Source: a virus
IMG/VR virus record: IMGVR_UViG_3300032229_000888
Location: 1 to 31,357 of that record
Length of the DNA: 31,357 bases
Strand: one strand, 5' to 3'
Position numbers and translations under genes: made by a program. The notes beneath the pieces were generated by a model. The model was not told where the DNA came from. It worked only from the letters and a program-made list of their open reading frames with translations, and did no database searches. The stretch's first letter is position 1, and the number at the start of each line of letters is the position of its first letter. This document shows positions 18,551 through 28,224 of the stretch, piece by piece.

Positions 18551-20240
18551 ATATTCTTTAATACCAAGTAGTCAGAGATATAAAGGTGCTCCCGCATTGA
18601 ATGAAGAATTGACAATTACTCTTCAAGAACAAAGCCAGGAGATTACTGAGTATGATCGAACATCAACTCTGAATTTGGCTCAAGTCTATGACGACGAAAG
18701 ACAATCAAACACTATTTTCAGGCCAACATTCAAAGTTACATACCTTTACGATAATACTTATACAGGAAATACAAATTACCTCCCATTTCAGTACAATCTA
18801 TATTATACTGACCCTATTTCATCTAAACAAAGTGGTATTTGGAGAGGATTCCCCCAATATTATGAATTTGATTTCTACAGACCTAACGTAGGAGACAATC
18901 ATTTTCAATATAAAGCCAAAAGTGCTTACACCTATAATTGGATGTATTATCTAACCTATCCTTATGAGAATGATGGGAATAGGAGACTTACATATTACTC
19001 AAGAACAAACAATGATGTGAATTGGATTGCCTCCAGTGGTATTCCATTTTCGATTACAAGTACTACTCGTAATGGTAATGGATTGGTTTCATTCGTATGT
19101 ATTGCTCCACATGGATTGACAATAGGAGAATATGTTGAATTGTCTTTCAGTTACAGAGGGAGCAACATTTTTCAAGTGTTTTCATTAGGAAATGGATTAT
19201 TTGGGAGTAGGGAACACGTATTCAATTTGTTTAACATTGGATTTACTGGAGCAACATTTAGTAATGGTAAAGTTGGAACTTTTAGAAGAGTTATTAACCC
19301 AAGTAATTTGATAGAAACAAGGTCTAAATATTATATTAAGAAATATAAAGTTTTAACCAATCTTACTGACCTTGCTATAACCAAAGCAGGATTTGAGAAA
19401 AATGTGTTCGGGGAGCAAAGTAAGTTAGAATATAGTTCAATTACACCAAATAATATAACTAGGATTTCCCAAAAGTTGAGTTCCAATGCCTTTGACTTAA
19501 CATCAAATTATGATTTGGATTTTGCGGCATTACGGGACAATCAAAAAAGACCATTGAATGAAATCAGTTTGACAATCATTAACAAAGGATATTCAGGGTA
19601 TTTCAATCAACCATTCAGAGGAGTTGGTTTGAAACAAGGGTGGGAGTTTAACTTATCAAAAAATATTAATCCATGGTGGGACTTGAAAAATGAAAGGTCA
19701 AATACGAGTATTCCTGTGTCAGCGTATACTCTCACCAATGGTGCGAGAAAGACATTTTATTATAATCTCGATTTGAAAGCTGGTGACGTAATTGATGGTG
19801 ATTTTTGTGAGTGGAATGATTATGAACAAGCTGAACGTGTTGTATCCAAATACTATCACAAATTGAAGTTCAATCAAGATGTATTTCAAACAACAAATGA
19901 TGTTTCAACCAACACACCTGGATATTACTACAGTCCCCACAATACAATGGTTCTGAAAGTTTTTTCAGATTACATTGAAACTGCTAATTTAGGTCAAATT
20001 GATAATGTACCAAGTTGGGCGTTTTATTCAAACGTAGACCGGCAGTTTAGATGGAGAGATATTTATACCTATGGATTTATAGACAACTTGGGACGTGGTG
20101 TTGATTATCCATATTTGAATTCTGCCCATTATCCATATACTCAGGTAATTTTTAGATTAATTCCTGAAGGAATAAATTACAATGAAAATCTTGATGGATT
20201 TAACTTTGCTATAAAACCACTAATTGATGAGTGTGAATAA
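18543..20240 (+). CDS. Putative baseplate/tail structural protein (565 aa)
   Basis: I do not recognise a named family. The protein is rich in Tyr, Asn, Thr and Phe with many short strands, like other virion beta proteins. It contains a CIAPHGLTIGEYVELSF segment (residues ~187-204), a type of small beta motif often met in phage structural proteins of this sort. There is no signal peptide or membrane segment. The ATG at 18543 sits inside the end of the 1646-aa gene (8-nt overlap), which suggests translational coupling and joint assembly. Its end overlaps the following gene by 14 nt. Wedge or baseplate-peripheral function is inferred only from position. Confidence 0.8.
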   Translation: MNKYSLIPSSQRYKGAPALNEELTITLQEQSQEITEYDRTSTLNLAQVYDDERQSNTIFRPTFKVTYLYDNTYTGNTNYLPFQYNLYYTDPISSKQSGIWRGFPQYYEFDFYRPNVGDNHFQYKAKSAYTYNWMYYLTYPYENDGNRRLTYYSRTNNDVNWIASSGIPFSITSTTRNGNGLVSFVCIAPHGLTIGEYVELSFSYRGSNIFQVFSLGNGLFGSREHVFNLFNIGFTGATFSNGKVGTFRRVINPSNLIETRSKYYIKKYKVLTNLTDLAITKAGFEKNVFGEQSKLEYSSITPNNITRISQKLSSNAFDLTSNYDLDFAALRDNQKRPLNEISLTIINKGYSGYFNQPFRGVGLKQGWEFNLSKNINPWWDLKNERSNTSIPVSAYTLTNGARKTFYYNLDLKAGDVIDGDFCEWNDYEQAERVVSKYYHKLKFNQDVFQTTNDVSTNTPGYYYSPHNTMVLKVFSDYIETANLGQIDNVPSWAFYSNVDRQFRWRDIYTYGFIDNLGRGVDYPYLNSAHYPYTQVIFRLIPEGINYNENLDGFNFAIKPLIDECE

Positions 20241-21060
20241 ATTTACGATTAGACAAGATGCGATTGTTGATAAACAAATCAATATACCTGTTGAACTCAA
20301 GTGGGATTATTTGGGGTTGGACATGGCAATTGATGAATATGAAACAAAAGCCATTGAAGACGTTATAGGTAAGGGAAGGGATTTTGAGGTTTCAAGATTT
20401 TCTCATGCCCCTGCTACAGGAACAACTGACAACACTGCAGTCAATTATGAATTCTATTTTTATTCTGGTGGGTCGTTGAATGACATTAACAATTGGAGAA
20501 TAAACTATTTGAGTGAGGGATTCACCCCTCAAGAAGTTTATTATTACAATAATAACTTCGCGAATTCATTTTTCAAATTGGATTTCTATGACACTCCTGA
20601 TGAAAAACAACAAACGAATTATATAACTATAATTCTTCCAACTCAACAAGGATTGTTTATGGAAACGCAGATGCAAAGAACTTTGGTTAATATAAGAAAA
20701 CCTCAGTTTGTTTTGGATTACGTTGGGGATAAAGAAGGGTTTTTTATTTATTGGTTGAAGAAAAGAAATTTCTTGGACATTGATACATTCTATATGACAG
20801 CAAAGTTTTTCAATGCAAAGACTGGTCAATTCACCAAAATGATGACAGGTAGAGGAACAAGTCAAATTGATTCAACAAATGGACCCCAAGTTTATTTGGC
20901 AGAAAATAACAAATATACTTTTGACAACACACAGTACTTTTATTATACGGTGAAGTTAAATTATGTGGCACAAACTTACCAAGTGTTGAACACAACAGGT
21001 CAAAGGTTGGGAACAAACATTCCCATAAAATGGTATGAGTACGTTAATCCACCACAATAA
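20227..21060 (+). CDS. Putative tail/baseplate structural protein (277 aa)
   Basis: I do not recognise this protein. It is probably read from ATG 20227, overlapping the preceding gene by 14 nt; a TTG one codon earlier and a GTG two codons later are possible alternatives. The sequence is mostly beta (NYEFYFYSGGSLNDINNW, then QGLFMETQMQRTLVNIRKPQ), and residues ~160-172 are an aromatic stretch (EGFFIYWLKKRNF). There are no membrane segments or signal peptide. The stop overlaps the next start (TAATG), a sign of coupled translation. The role is inferred from the surrounding baseplate genes. Confidence 0.78.
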   Translation: MSVNKFTIRQDAIVDKQINIPVELKWDYLGLDMAIDEYETKAIEDVIGKGRDFEVSRFSHAPATGTTDNTAVNYEFYFYSGGSLNDINNWRINYLSEGFTPQEVYYYNNNFANSFFKLDFYDTPDEKQQTNYITIILPTQQGLFMETQMQRTLVNIRKPQFVLDYVGDKEGFFIYWLKKRNFLDIDTFYMTAKFFNAKTGQFTKMMTGRGTSQIDSTNGPQVYLAENNKYTFDNTQYFYYTVKLNYVAQTYQVLNTTGQRLGTNIPIKWYEYVNPPQ

Positions 21061-22154
21061 TGTCACAGGATAGTTATAGATTTGTAGTTTCACCTGAGAA
21101 TATCAAAGGAGATTTGTCTGTTGTAGATTACAAAGGGACACCTGTTGGTGTTTATTCTGCAATGACCCAAGTTGTTAGTTCAGGGCCAAATGGCACTTCA
21201 TTATTGACTGACTTATCAGTACCTATTTTGTTAAGACAAACTGCTGTCGATGCGGGATATTATAGTCCTTTTGATGGAGCGGTGTTACAAAAAGATGTGG
21301 TGGCAAATTTTTTATTTTCATCAACAACAAGCCAACCTTATGTTTGGAATGTATATAATACATCAGACCAATTTCAGAAGTTTTTGGAATTGTCTGCCTA
21401 TAGAGTTGATTGGGGGGACGGAAGTCCTAAACAAACAATTACCACTTATGCTCCAAACTCAATTACTCACACATACCCAACTGCTACGAAACAATATACA
21501 ATCACTTTGGAGCAAATAAATCCATGGGGAATAACTAAAGTTTCCAAGACTATCAATGTTCCGTTTTCTGATGTGGTGATATATAATCCTCAAGGTCAGG
21601 CGTTCTTTGCTCCATCCACAGGTAATTGGATTGGGACACCAGTATCATATAATTACATTTTTTCGGGAGATGCTGTCAACGTGGTTTCAGCGCAAACCTC
21701 GAACAACTATGTAACAATACCATTCACAGTATCAGGAAATACTAAATCAAGGATTAATGAATTGGCATTCTATGGTAGTCCTAAATTTCGAGTCGGAGTA
21801 CCTGTAATAAGTAATGGTCAAATATGGGGTGCGATTACTGATATAAATCCTGTTTATACTGCTTACACAATAACGGAAGTGAACTATTATGATTATAAAG
21901 ATGGAACTACAATATTTTTCCAACAATCATCGGGATTCACTTCTAATAATCTCACTGCAGAACCTATCACTAAAGATGAGGTTCTTCTCAAAGTTATAGA
22001 CCAAGCACAGATACAAACCAATGTTTTTGTGGAAAGAGGAAAGAATAGTGCTTATGAAAGAGTTTTGAGATTGGGTGAGGTTGATAATTTGGGAGATATG
22101 ATTAACTATGGGTATGGATTTTTTAATGTAGTTAATAAAGAAAGTACCAATTGA
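21060..22154 (+). CDS. Structural protein with PKD-like domain (364 aa)
   Basis: The start overlaps the previous stop by 1 nt (TAATG). Residues ~85-170 look like a PKD/Ig-like domain: YRVDWGDGSPKQ (the WGDG motif), a THTYPTATKQYTITLEQ strand and a following V-I-N-V strand. PKD domains are known in phage and bacterial surface proteins as protein- or carbohydrate-binding Ig folds. The flanking N-terminal (KGDLSVVDYKGTPVGVYSAM) and C-terminal regions are not recognised. There is no membrane segment. The most likely role is a peripheral baseplate or fibre-attachment protein. It is followed by a 39-nt gap with a candidate promoter. Confidence 0.8.
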   Translation: MSQDSYRFVVSPENIKGDLSVVDYKGTPVGVYSAMTQVVSSGPNGTSLLTDLSVPILLRQTAVDAGYYSPFDGAVLQKDVVANFLFSSTTSQPYVWNVYNTSDQFQKFLELSAYRVDWGDGSPKQTITTYAPNSITHTYPTATKQYTITLEQINPWGITKVSKTINVPFSDVVIYNPQGQAFFAPSTGNWIGTPVSYNYIFSGDAVNVVSAQTSNNYVTIPFTVSGNTKSRINELAFYGSPKFRVGVPVISNGQIWGAITDINPVYTAYTITEVNYYDYKDGTTIFFQQSSGFTSNNLTAEPITKDEVLLKVIDQAQIQTNVFVERGKNSAYERVLRLGEVDNLGDMINYGYGFFNVVNKESTN

Positions 22155-22169
22155 AAAAAAGAACTAAAC

Positions 22170-22178
22170 TATTTATAA
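22170..22178 (+). promoter_or_regulatory. Candidate late-promoter motif TATTTATAA before the 302-aa gene
   Basis: CTATTTATAAAT occupies the 39-nt gap before the gene at 22194; the 9-nt core ends 15 nt before the ATG. Its position and sequence are almost identical to the site at 13587. Confidence 0.42.
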
Positions 22179-22193
22179 ATTAAATAAAAGAAT

Positions 22194-23102
22194 ATGGCAA
22201 TCGGCTCATACGGTACAATAAGACCTTCAGATGTTTCACCAGCAGATGTTGAAATTATTATGAACTATACTCCAACAAGGGATGTGACAGACCAATTTGT
22301 TTTAACAAAGTTGGATGCACAAACTATATTGAGACCTTACTTCGCAAACACTGAAACTGGTGGAACTCCTGATGTTGAAGTTTTGGGAGGACTTTATAAT
22401 TTGACATTACCGGCAAATCAATTCAATGCGTTGGGAATTTACACATTATATATAAGACCCGCTGAAATTAGAACGGTGATTACTGATTGTGGAGTTTTAA
22501 GTGCTTTACCAAACGTGAAAGGTATCATCATTGACATTACTGATGTACCAACACAATATCAAAACAAATTTGTCCCACAGGGGTTGGTAGGATTTAGAGT
22601 GGAATACCTCAATCCAGATGGGTCAAAAATTCCTAACTTTTTCAGAGTTGTTACATCGAGTTTCTTTTGCGAACCAGTGACAACAAATGAAGTTAATACA
22701 ACGCAAAAGGCGATAAGATATAGATATGTTGAAGGGGATTCAAATTTGATATTCCTAACATTGTCACCGTCTTCATCACCAACAAACAAACCAAATTCAA
22801 CTCCATTTATTGGACAGCCAGATCAAGATATTATAATTACAAATACATTTTTCAATCCCGTATCAATAGAGATTGAAATGGTTGAGTATGACATTTCTTC
22901 TCTTGCAATTGCTCTATATGGTAATCAAACCAAGTCTATCGATGATGGAATCTACACTATCTATGACGCTAATGACAACATATATAGACAATACAACCTA
23001 TACGAAATCAGAGACCAATTTAATGCTCTTCTTTATGAGGTTAGACAAAGTAGAGGTAATAATATTGATTTTAGTAAAAACTTTACAAATATAACTAATT
23101 AA
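22194..23102 (+). CDS. Putative tail/baseplate structural protein (302 aa)
   Basis: I do not recognise a family. The start has a defined context: the ATG comes 15 nt after a TATTTATAA motif. The N-terminal region (GTIRPSDVSPADVEIIMNY) is followed by beta-rich sequence with strands such as VKGIIIDITDVPTQYQNKF and GLVGFRVEYLNPDGSKIPN, and a Ser/Pro/Asn loop (SPSSSPTNKPNS, residues ~191-202). The C-terminus (IYRQYNLYEIRDQFNALLYEV) looks helical. The TAA overlaps the next ATG (TAATG) by 1 nt, so it is probably coupled with the 995-aa protein and may assemble with it. Confidence 0.78.
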   Translation: MAIGSYGTIRPSDVSPADVEIIMNYTPTRDVTDQFVLTKLDAQTILRPYFANTETGGTPDVEVLGGLYNLTLPANQFNALGIYTLYIRPAEIRTVITDCGVLSALPNVKGIIIDITDVPTQYQNKFVPQGLVGFRVEYLNPDGSKIPNFFRVVTSSFFCEPVTTNEVNTTQKAIRYRYVEGDSNLIFLTLSPSSSPTNKPNSTPFIGQPDQDIIITNTFFNPVSIEIEMVEYDISSLAIALYGNQTKSIDDGIYTIYDANDNIYRQYNLYEIRDQFNALLYEVRQSRGNNIDFSKNFTNITN

Positions 23103-26089
23103 TGGCTACTACTCAAAGGAATACTAAATTTTTCTACCCACCACGGCCAGGTAGTGGTGCGGGAACTTTCTCTGACAACATTGTTGGATTACAAACAGTG
23201 GAGGGAGGAGGACTTACGCAAGGAAACTTTGAGTTCACAACTTCGGTTACAGAAAGAGTAACCAGAGACTTTAATGTAGGAGCGTTCTCACAACCAATTG
23301 GTTTGGATGGGTTGGATATTAATGACTTAGAGGAAAGTAGGAGAATAATTGCGACACAATTCAGAGTTTATCCAAATTATGATGTATCTCAAGTATTAAA
23401 CTTTTCGATGTATGGATCTTTGAGTAAAAGATTCCAAGTTTCAGTAACAGAAATAATTAATAGGTTTCCAGCATCATTGGACATATTGTTCAACAATGAA
23501 GACTTTGTGACTGCCGCAACTGCAACTAATATATATTATGATATTAATACTGATGAAACTACATTCAGAATAAACACCGATAGAATCAATAATCCTTTTG
23601 ATATTGATTATTCATTAAGTGCGACAACTAACCTCTCAATTAGAGAAATAGTGGTTTCTCCTTATAGAAATTTGTATAACACCTATTTGGATTATTGTAT
23701 TGCCATTAATGACAACATATTCAACGTAGTTTCCTTTACTCCATCTCCAACATTATCATCAGGATATATTGAATTTATAGTTTCAGGAGCACCATTTGGA
23801 AAAACTGCGACCATATCATACGAAGAATTTCAAGTTAGACCAAATGATTTAGTTACAGACAGAATATTTGCTGAAAACTTTGACGAAGTTCAAAAGTTTT
23901 TGTTGAATAGATTAATCAGACCTGAATACACGGCAGTGTTTCAAGTTCCTCAACAAAATGAATCGGGTCAATTTTTTACGAATTATCAACAAGTAACTTG
24001 GCCGAAAGAAGGTCCGTGGAACTTAGATATTAAATCATTTCTTTTTGAAGATTACCTTACTCAGTTGGAATCAATCGCAGTCAACTTGGATTCATTCAAA
24101 ACCAATTTGATTTCAAGATTTTTGGTTTCGGATTCCCTTAAAGAATTCGATACACTTGGACGTAAGGTTGAGAAGATATTCCAAATTTACGGAAGAAGTT
24201 TTGACCAAATCAAACAATTCATAGATGCATTGGCATATATGAACTCAGTGAATTACAATCCATCGAATGATATTCCATCACAATTATTAGCCAATTTGGC
24301 ACAAACACTTGGATGGAGTTCCAATTTTTCACCAATAACTAATGAAGATTTCCTTAGTTCAGTTTTTGGAAATACATCAACTCCAACTTATCCTGGATAT
24401 GCAAGAGCATTAACCCCAACAGAATTAAATTACGCTTATTATCGTAATCTTATTTTGAATGCATCTTATTTATTCAAATCCAAAGGTACGAGACGTTCGG
24501 TTGAATTTCTGTTAAGATTAATCGGAGCACCTGATTCTCTGATTGAATACAACGAACACATTTATTTGGCAGACCAAAAAATTAATATGGAACAATTTAA
24601 TGTTCAGTGGGCTGCAATATCAGGAGGAACATATGTTCAGAATACTCCAGGTTTTATACCAGGTTCAACATATAAAATCAAAGGACAAACTTTCAGTGCA
24701 TTTACTTCTATTGCGACTTATCAAGATGTTGCAACAAGACTTGGTGATTATCCTGTAGATGCCACAGGTTTCCCAAAGGCACCAATAAATACAGAGACTT
24801 ATTTCTTTCAATTAGGAGCGGGATGGTACGAATCTACTCCTTCTCACAGAAGCCCTGACCAAGTTACAATTACAGGGCAAATATATACTGGCCAAAACTT
24901 TAACATACAGACACAATTACAACCATTTACTTATGGACAACCTTATTTAAATAGGTTTAGAGATTTTCCTTATATGACTGAGGGATTCAAACTCAAAAAA
25001 GTTGTAGACAATAATAAATCTTGGTTGGCGGAAGATGATAGAATAAGAGTTTCAACAAACGCTGATTACAATGCGTATTATTTTGTGGATGATGAGAGAT
25101 TAGTTCTCAATGTCAAAAACGTAGATTTGTTTTTGAATCCTGCACAAGGTTTAGTTTATGATGTTTGGGATGAATCAAGACGATATGATTATCCAATCCC
25201 TGAGTCAGGACTAACAGTTGGATATCCCGTACCTGGTGGAGTCGATAGTACATTTGTAAATCCACAACCGAAGAAAAAAACATTTTTTGAGTTCTCTCAG
25301 ACTTTTTGGGAGAATATGATTAATGTGAGGAACCGTCAATACATTACTGATGGTAAAACAGGTGGGTATCCAACACTCCAATCAATTTTTTGGAAGTACA
25401 TTGAATCTGAAAGTACAGTTGGAATACCAAACAACAAATACACTTATCAAAAATTGATTGATTATGTAAATGGTATTGGGCCTTATTGGATGAAGTTGGT
25501 GGAACAGATGTTTCCTGCAACTACCATTTGGAATACAGGTGTCAAAATGGAAAACTCGATTTTCCAAAGACAAAAGTTTGTCTATCGAAGACAGAGAGGA
25601 TGTCAATTCATACCAGTTCCTGTTGACCCTTGTTTTATAATATCAAATATTTTCGATTATAACTGTACAACTGAATATACTGACTTTAATATATTTCCAT
25701 GGTTGAATGGAGATGTTGATGTTAGTAATTTCAGTAGCATTTTATCGAATAGAGTCAACAATATGTTGGCACAAAGTGGTCTGACGTTGAATGATTGTCT
25801 TACAAATTCTGTACAGAGCAGTTGGTATGTTGATTTGAGAATAGGTGGGGATATAATAATTCAAGAATTGTTCTATGTTGGTTATGGACTTACAGATGTT
25901 CCGACCAACACTATGTGGAGAAACGCATTGATACAATATCTACCACAATTATATGATTATGGATTCACATTTTTCTTAAACGGAAATGTGCTGACCATCA
26001 CAAGTTTGACTTGTACAGAAAGAAACTTCAATGAAGTACTTTCGTTGAATTCGGGAATAAATATAAGTATTAATTGTCTTAATAACTAA
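23102..26089 (+). CDS. Large tail/baseplate protein with P2 gpI-like segment and a C-terminal domain shared with the next gene (995 aa)
   Basis: Residues ~390-480 contain a pattern typical of tail protein I of the P2 group: NLAQTLGW, then YRNLILNASYLFKSKGTRRS with VEFLLRLIG. This suggests a baseplate periphery protein that links wedge to fibres (inference). The N-terminal ~380 residues are beta-rich and not recognised. The region ~480-860 includes repeated YDYPIP/GYPVPGG-type loops. The last ~100 residues (894-995) share spacing and residues with the end of the following 711-aa protein (VPT...W.N, ...N..LTIT..., ...I..INCL). It is similar in size to T4 gp7 (1032 aa) but I do not assign that name. 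Start and stop are both of the TAATG overlap type, so it sits in a coupled string. Confidence 0.8.
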   Translation: MATTQRNTKFFYPPRPGSGAGTFSDNIVGLQTVEGGGLTQGNFEFTTSVTERVTRDFNVGAFSQPIGLDGLDINDLEESRRIIATQFRVYPNYDVSQVLNFSMYGSLSKRFQVSVTEIINRFPASLDILFNNEDFVTAATATNIYYDINTDETTFRINTDRINNPFDIDYSLSATTNLSIREIVVSPYRNLYNTYLDYCIAINDNIFNVVSFTPSPTLSSGYIEFIVSGAPFGKTATISYEEFQVRPNDLVTDRIFAENFDEVQKFLLNRLIRPEYTAVFQVPQQNESGQFFTNYQQVTWPKEGPWNLDIKSFLFEDYLTQLESIAVNLDSFKTNLISRFLVSDSLKEFDTLGRKVEKIFQIYGRSFDQIKQFIDALAYMNSVNYNPSNDIPSQLLANLAQTLGWSSNFSPITNEDFLSSVFGNTSTPTYPGYARALTPTELNYAYYRNLILNASYLFKSKGTRRSVEFLLRLIGAPDSLIEYNEHIYLADQKINMEQFNVQWAAISGGTYVQNTPGFIPGSTYKIKGQTFSAFTSIATYQDVATRLGDYPVDATGFPKAPINTETYFFQLGAGWYESTPSHRSPDQVTITGQIYTGQNFNIQTQLQPFTYGQPYLNRFRDFPYMTEGFKLKKVVDNNKSWLAEDDRIRVSTNADYNAYYFVDDERLVLNVKNVDLFLNPAQGLVYDVWDESRRYDYPIPESGLTVGYPVPGGVDSTFVNPQPKKKTFFEFSQTFWENMINVRNRQYITDGKTGGYPTLQSIFWKYIESESTVGIPNNKYTYQKLIDYVNGIGPYWMKLVEQMFPATTIWNTGVKMENSIFQRQKFVYRRQRGCQFIPVPVDPCFIISNIFDYNCTTEYTDFNIFPWLNGDVDVSNFSSILSNRVNNMLAQSGLTLNDCLTNSVQSSWYVDLRIGGDIIIQELFYVGYGLTDVPTNTMWRNALIQYLPQLYDYGFTFFLNGNVLTITSLTCTERNFNEVLSLNSGINISINCLNN

Positions 26090-28224
26090 TGGCGGTATTA
26101 AATTATAACATAGCGGTTACAGGTGATTGTTCCAACAATAACTCAGGGGCACTCAATCTTTATGTTAGTGCGGGGTCACCTCCATATACAGTACAATTTA
26201 TCAGTCCGTCTTACTCTTCACAAATCATCACAACTCAACCAGCTTCCCTTGCTGGATTGGCAAGTAATGTTTATCAAATTAGAGTTAATGATAGTAGTCT
26301 ACCTACTAACAATGAATTTTTAATCAATATTCCAATATCAAGTGGGGTCTGTGGTTCTATAAGTGCAGTTCAAAACACAACTTGTGGAAACAATAATGGT
26401 TCAGTTACGGGTTCTTCAACTTCATTATACTCTTCAACAGACTTTTTTTTGTATGATGTAAATAACAATTACCTGACATCTGCAAATACCGTTACAAATG
26501 CGGCGGTTTTTGGTGGATTGAGTGCGGGAACCTATTATTTAGGAGTAACAGATTTAGGAGGATGTACGGCATTCACTCCAACTTTTATTGTGCAAGAATC
26601 TGAAAATTTGGATTTCGGACTTTATGTTGTTCCAAATTCAAGTTGTGGAGGTTCACCGATAGGTAAAATTTTTGTAACAGGTCAAACGGGACAAGCTCCT
26701 TTCAGTTATTTGTGGAATGATGGCCAAACAGGGAGCACAATCACAGGATTAACTTCTGGACTTTATTCGGTTACTGTAACAGATGCTTATGGTTGTACTC
26801 TATCAAAGTCAGGAACTATCACGAATGTAAGTCCAATTGGGCTTGGGTTATTCACTGCCACTGAACCAACTTGTCTTCAATCAAATGGAGTAATTAACAT
26901 GACAGTAACAGGCGGTACTGAGCCATTTTATTATTCGGCATCTACAGGAAGTGTTTTAGTATCCTATTCAAGGACGTTTTCAATTTCAGGATTATCTGCG
27001 GGTCAATATAATTTCTTAGTGACAGATGCAGGATTGTGCCAAATGACTGCAGGTATAACACTTGAAACACCAGGTGGATTGACAAGTGTTACAGTACAGG
27101 GGCAGAATTCAACTTGTTCTACAAACAACGGTTCAATCTTAGTAAATGTTGTTGGAGGTACAGTACCTTACACTTATACTTTAATTTATCCAACGGGTAA
27201 TCAACTTAATATTAGTAATTCGCAAACTAGTCAAATTTTCCAAAATCTAAGTGGAGGAACTTATTCTGTCGCTGTTTCAGACAATAGTGGATGTTCATTT
27301 TTACAAGAATTAACATTATTGACACAAAACAAATTTACAGTTTCAACACAAGTATTGGGAACAAGTTGTGGTCAAAGCAATGGAAGTGTTACAATTTTTA
27401 CATCCTCAGGAGCAACCTTACCTTTGGATTATTCTGTTGATGGAATACAAAATGTTATTGACACAAATTTGAGTGCGGTGACATTCAACAATCTTTCATC
27501 AGGAACTCATATTGTTACAGTAACTGATGCTGATAATTGTGCTCAGACAATAAATATATTAGTTCCTCCAAGCCAACCATTAAACTATACTTTATATAGC
27601 ACTTCTTGCGGTAGTGGGTCGAGTGGTAAAATTACTGCATTCATAACCTCAGGTGAGCCACCATTCTCATTTAATTGGTCCGATAATGTACCAAATGAAC
27701 CACAACAAATACAAGTTAGTGGATTAACTGCTGGAACTTATTCTTTGACCGTGGTGGATGCTAATGGATGTTCATTAACAAGAAATACAACTATAACTTG
27801 TAATTCAAATTATACGTCTTACCAAACTTATGTCATGGGTGCTGAGATATTTAATATTCAATCTCCAACTAAATTTGGATTACTTCAAATGTTAAACGAG
27901 GGGTATTTTGATTTAACCTCAGGTAATACAGGTTGTGATTTAATAAGTGCAACGTTTACTGCAAAAGTTTCCGTAAATCCATCGGGAATTATCGCTTCTC
28001 AAAATTTCTTCACATCAACATCTTTGGTTCAAGTCCCAACAGATAATGATTGGTATAATACGATAAGAACTTTATTACTTGGAATTCCTGGTGTTGGGAG
28101 TGTTATAATTGACCAACTAAATAATCAAATTACTATCGAGACAAGTAGAAATAATACTTCTTTGGAAGGTGAAGAAATTGTAATCGATTTAATAATTGGA
28201 TATAATATAATTTGTTTATCATGA
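26089..28224 (+). CDS. Tail adhesin-like protein with seven SprB-type repeats (711 aa)
   Basis: Residues ~14-561 are seven repeats of about 55-85 residues, each with a C near the start (SC..NNG or similar), a G...P.Y/F strand, and an ending L.AGTY.V.VTDA.GC. Examples are GLTSGLYSVTVTDAYGC (~220-236) and GLTAGTYSLTVVDANGC (~545-561). This is the SprB repeat pattern known from large Bacteroidota surface adhesins such as the gliding protein SprB. Repeat 1 (14-80) is the most divergent. Residues ~575-711 are a separate domain, whose last ~100 residues resemble the end of the 995-aa protein. There is no signal peptide or membrane segment, consistent with a virion rather than a secreted protein. 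It starts by TAATG overlap and overlaps the next gene by ATGA. Host recognition is inferred. Confidence 0.85.
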   Translation: MAVLNYNIAVTGDCSNNNSGALNLYVSAGSPPYTVQFISPSYSSQIITTQPASLAGLASNVYQIRVNDSSLPTNNEFLINIPISSGVCGSISAVQNTTCGNNNGSVTGSSTSLYSSTDFFLYDVNNNYLTSANTVTNAAVFGGLSAGTYYLGVTDLGGCTAFTPTFIVQESENLDFGLYVVPNSSCGGSPIGKIFVTGQTGQAPFSYLWNDGQTGSTITGLTSGLYSVTVTDAYGCTLSKSGTITNVSPIGLGLFTATEPTCLQSNGVINMTVTGGTEPFYYSASTGSVLVSYSRTFSISGLSAGQYNFLVTDAGLCQMTAGITLETPGGLTSVTVQGQNSTCSTNNGSILVNVVGGTVPYTYTLIYPTGNQLNISNSQTSQIFQNLSGGTYSVAVSDNSGCSFLQELTLLTQNKFTVSTQVLGTSCGQSNGSVTIFTSSGATLPLDYSVDGIQNVIDTNLSAVTFNNLSSGTHIVTVTDADNCAQTINILVPPSQPLNYTLYSTSCGSGSSGKITAFITSGEPPFSFNWSDNVPNEPQQIQVSGLTAGTYSLTVVDANGCSLTRNTTITCNSNYTSYQTYVMGAEIFNIQSPTKFGLLQMLNEGYFDLTSGNTGCDLISATFTAKVSVNPSGIIASQNFFTSTSLVQVPTDNDWYNTIRTLLLGIPGVGSVIIDQLNNQITIETSRNNTSLEGEEIVIDLIIGYNIICLS
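26128..27771 (+). repeat. SprB-type protein repeat array (7 units)
   Basis: Seven coding repeats occupy residues about 14-80, 99-159, 186-236, 262-317, 343-402, 427-484 and 507-561 of the 711-aa protein. Units 2-7 carry a Cys pair at the two ends; units 3, 5 and 7 are closest to the family pattern. The nucleotide sequence of the units is diverged, so the array is old rather than freshly duplicated. Confidence 0.85.
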
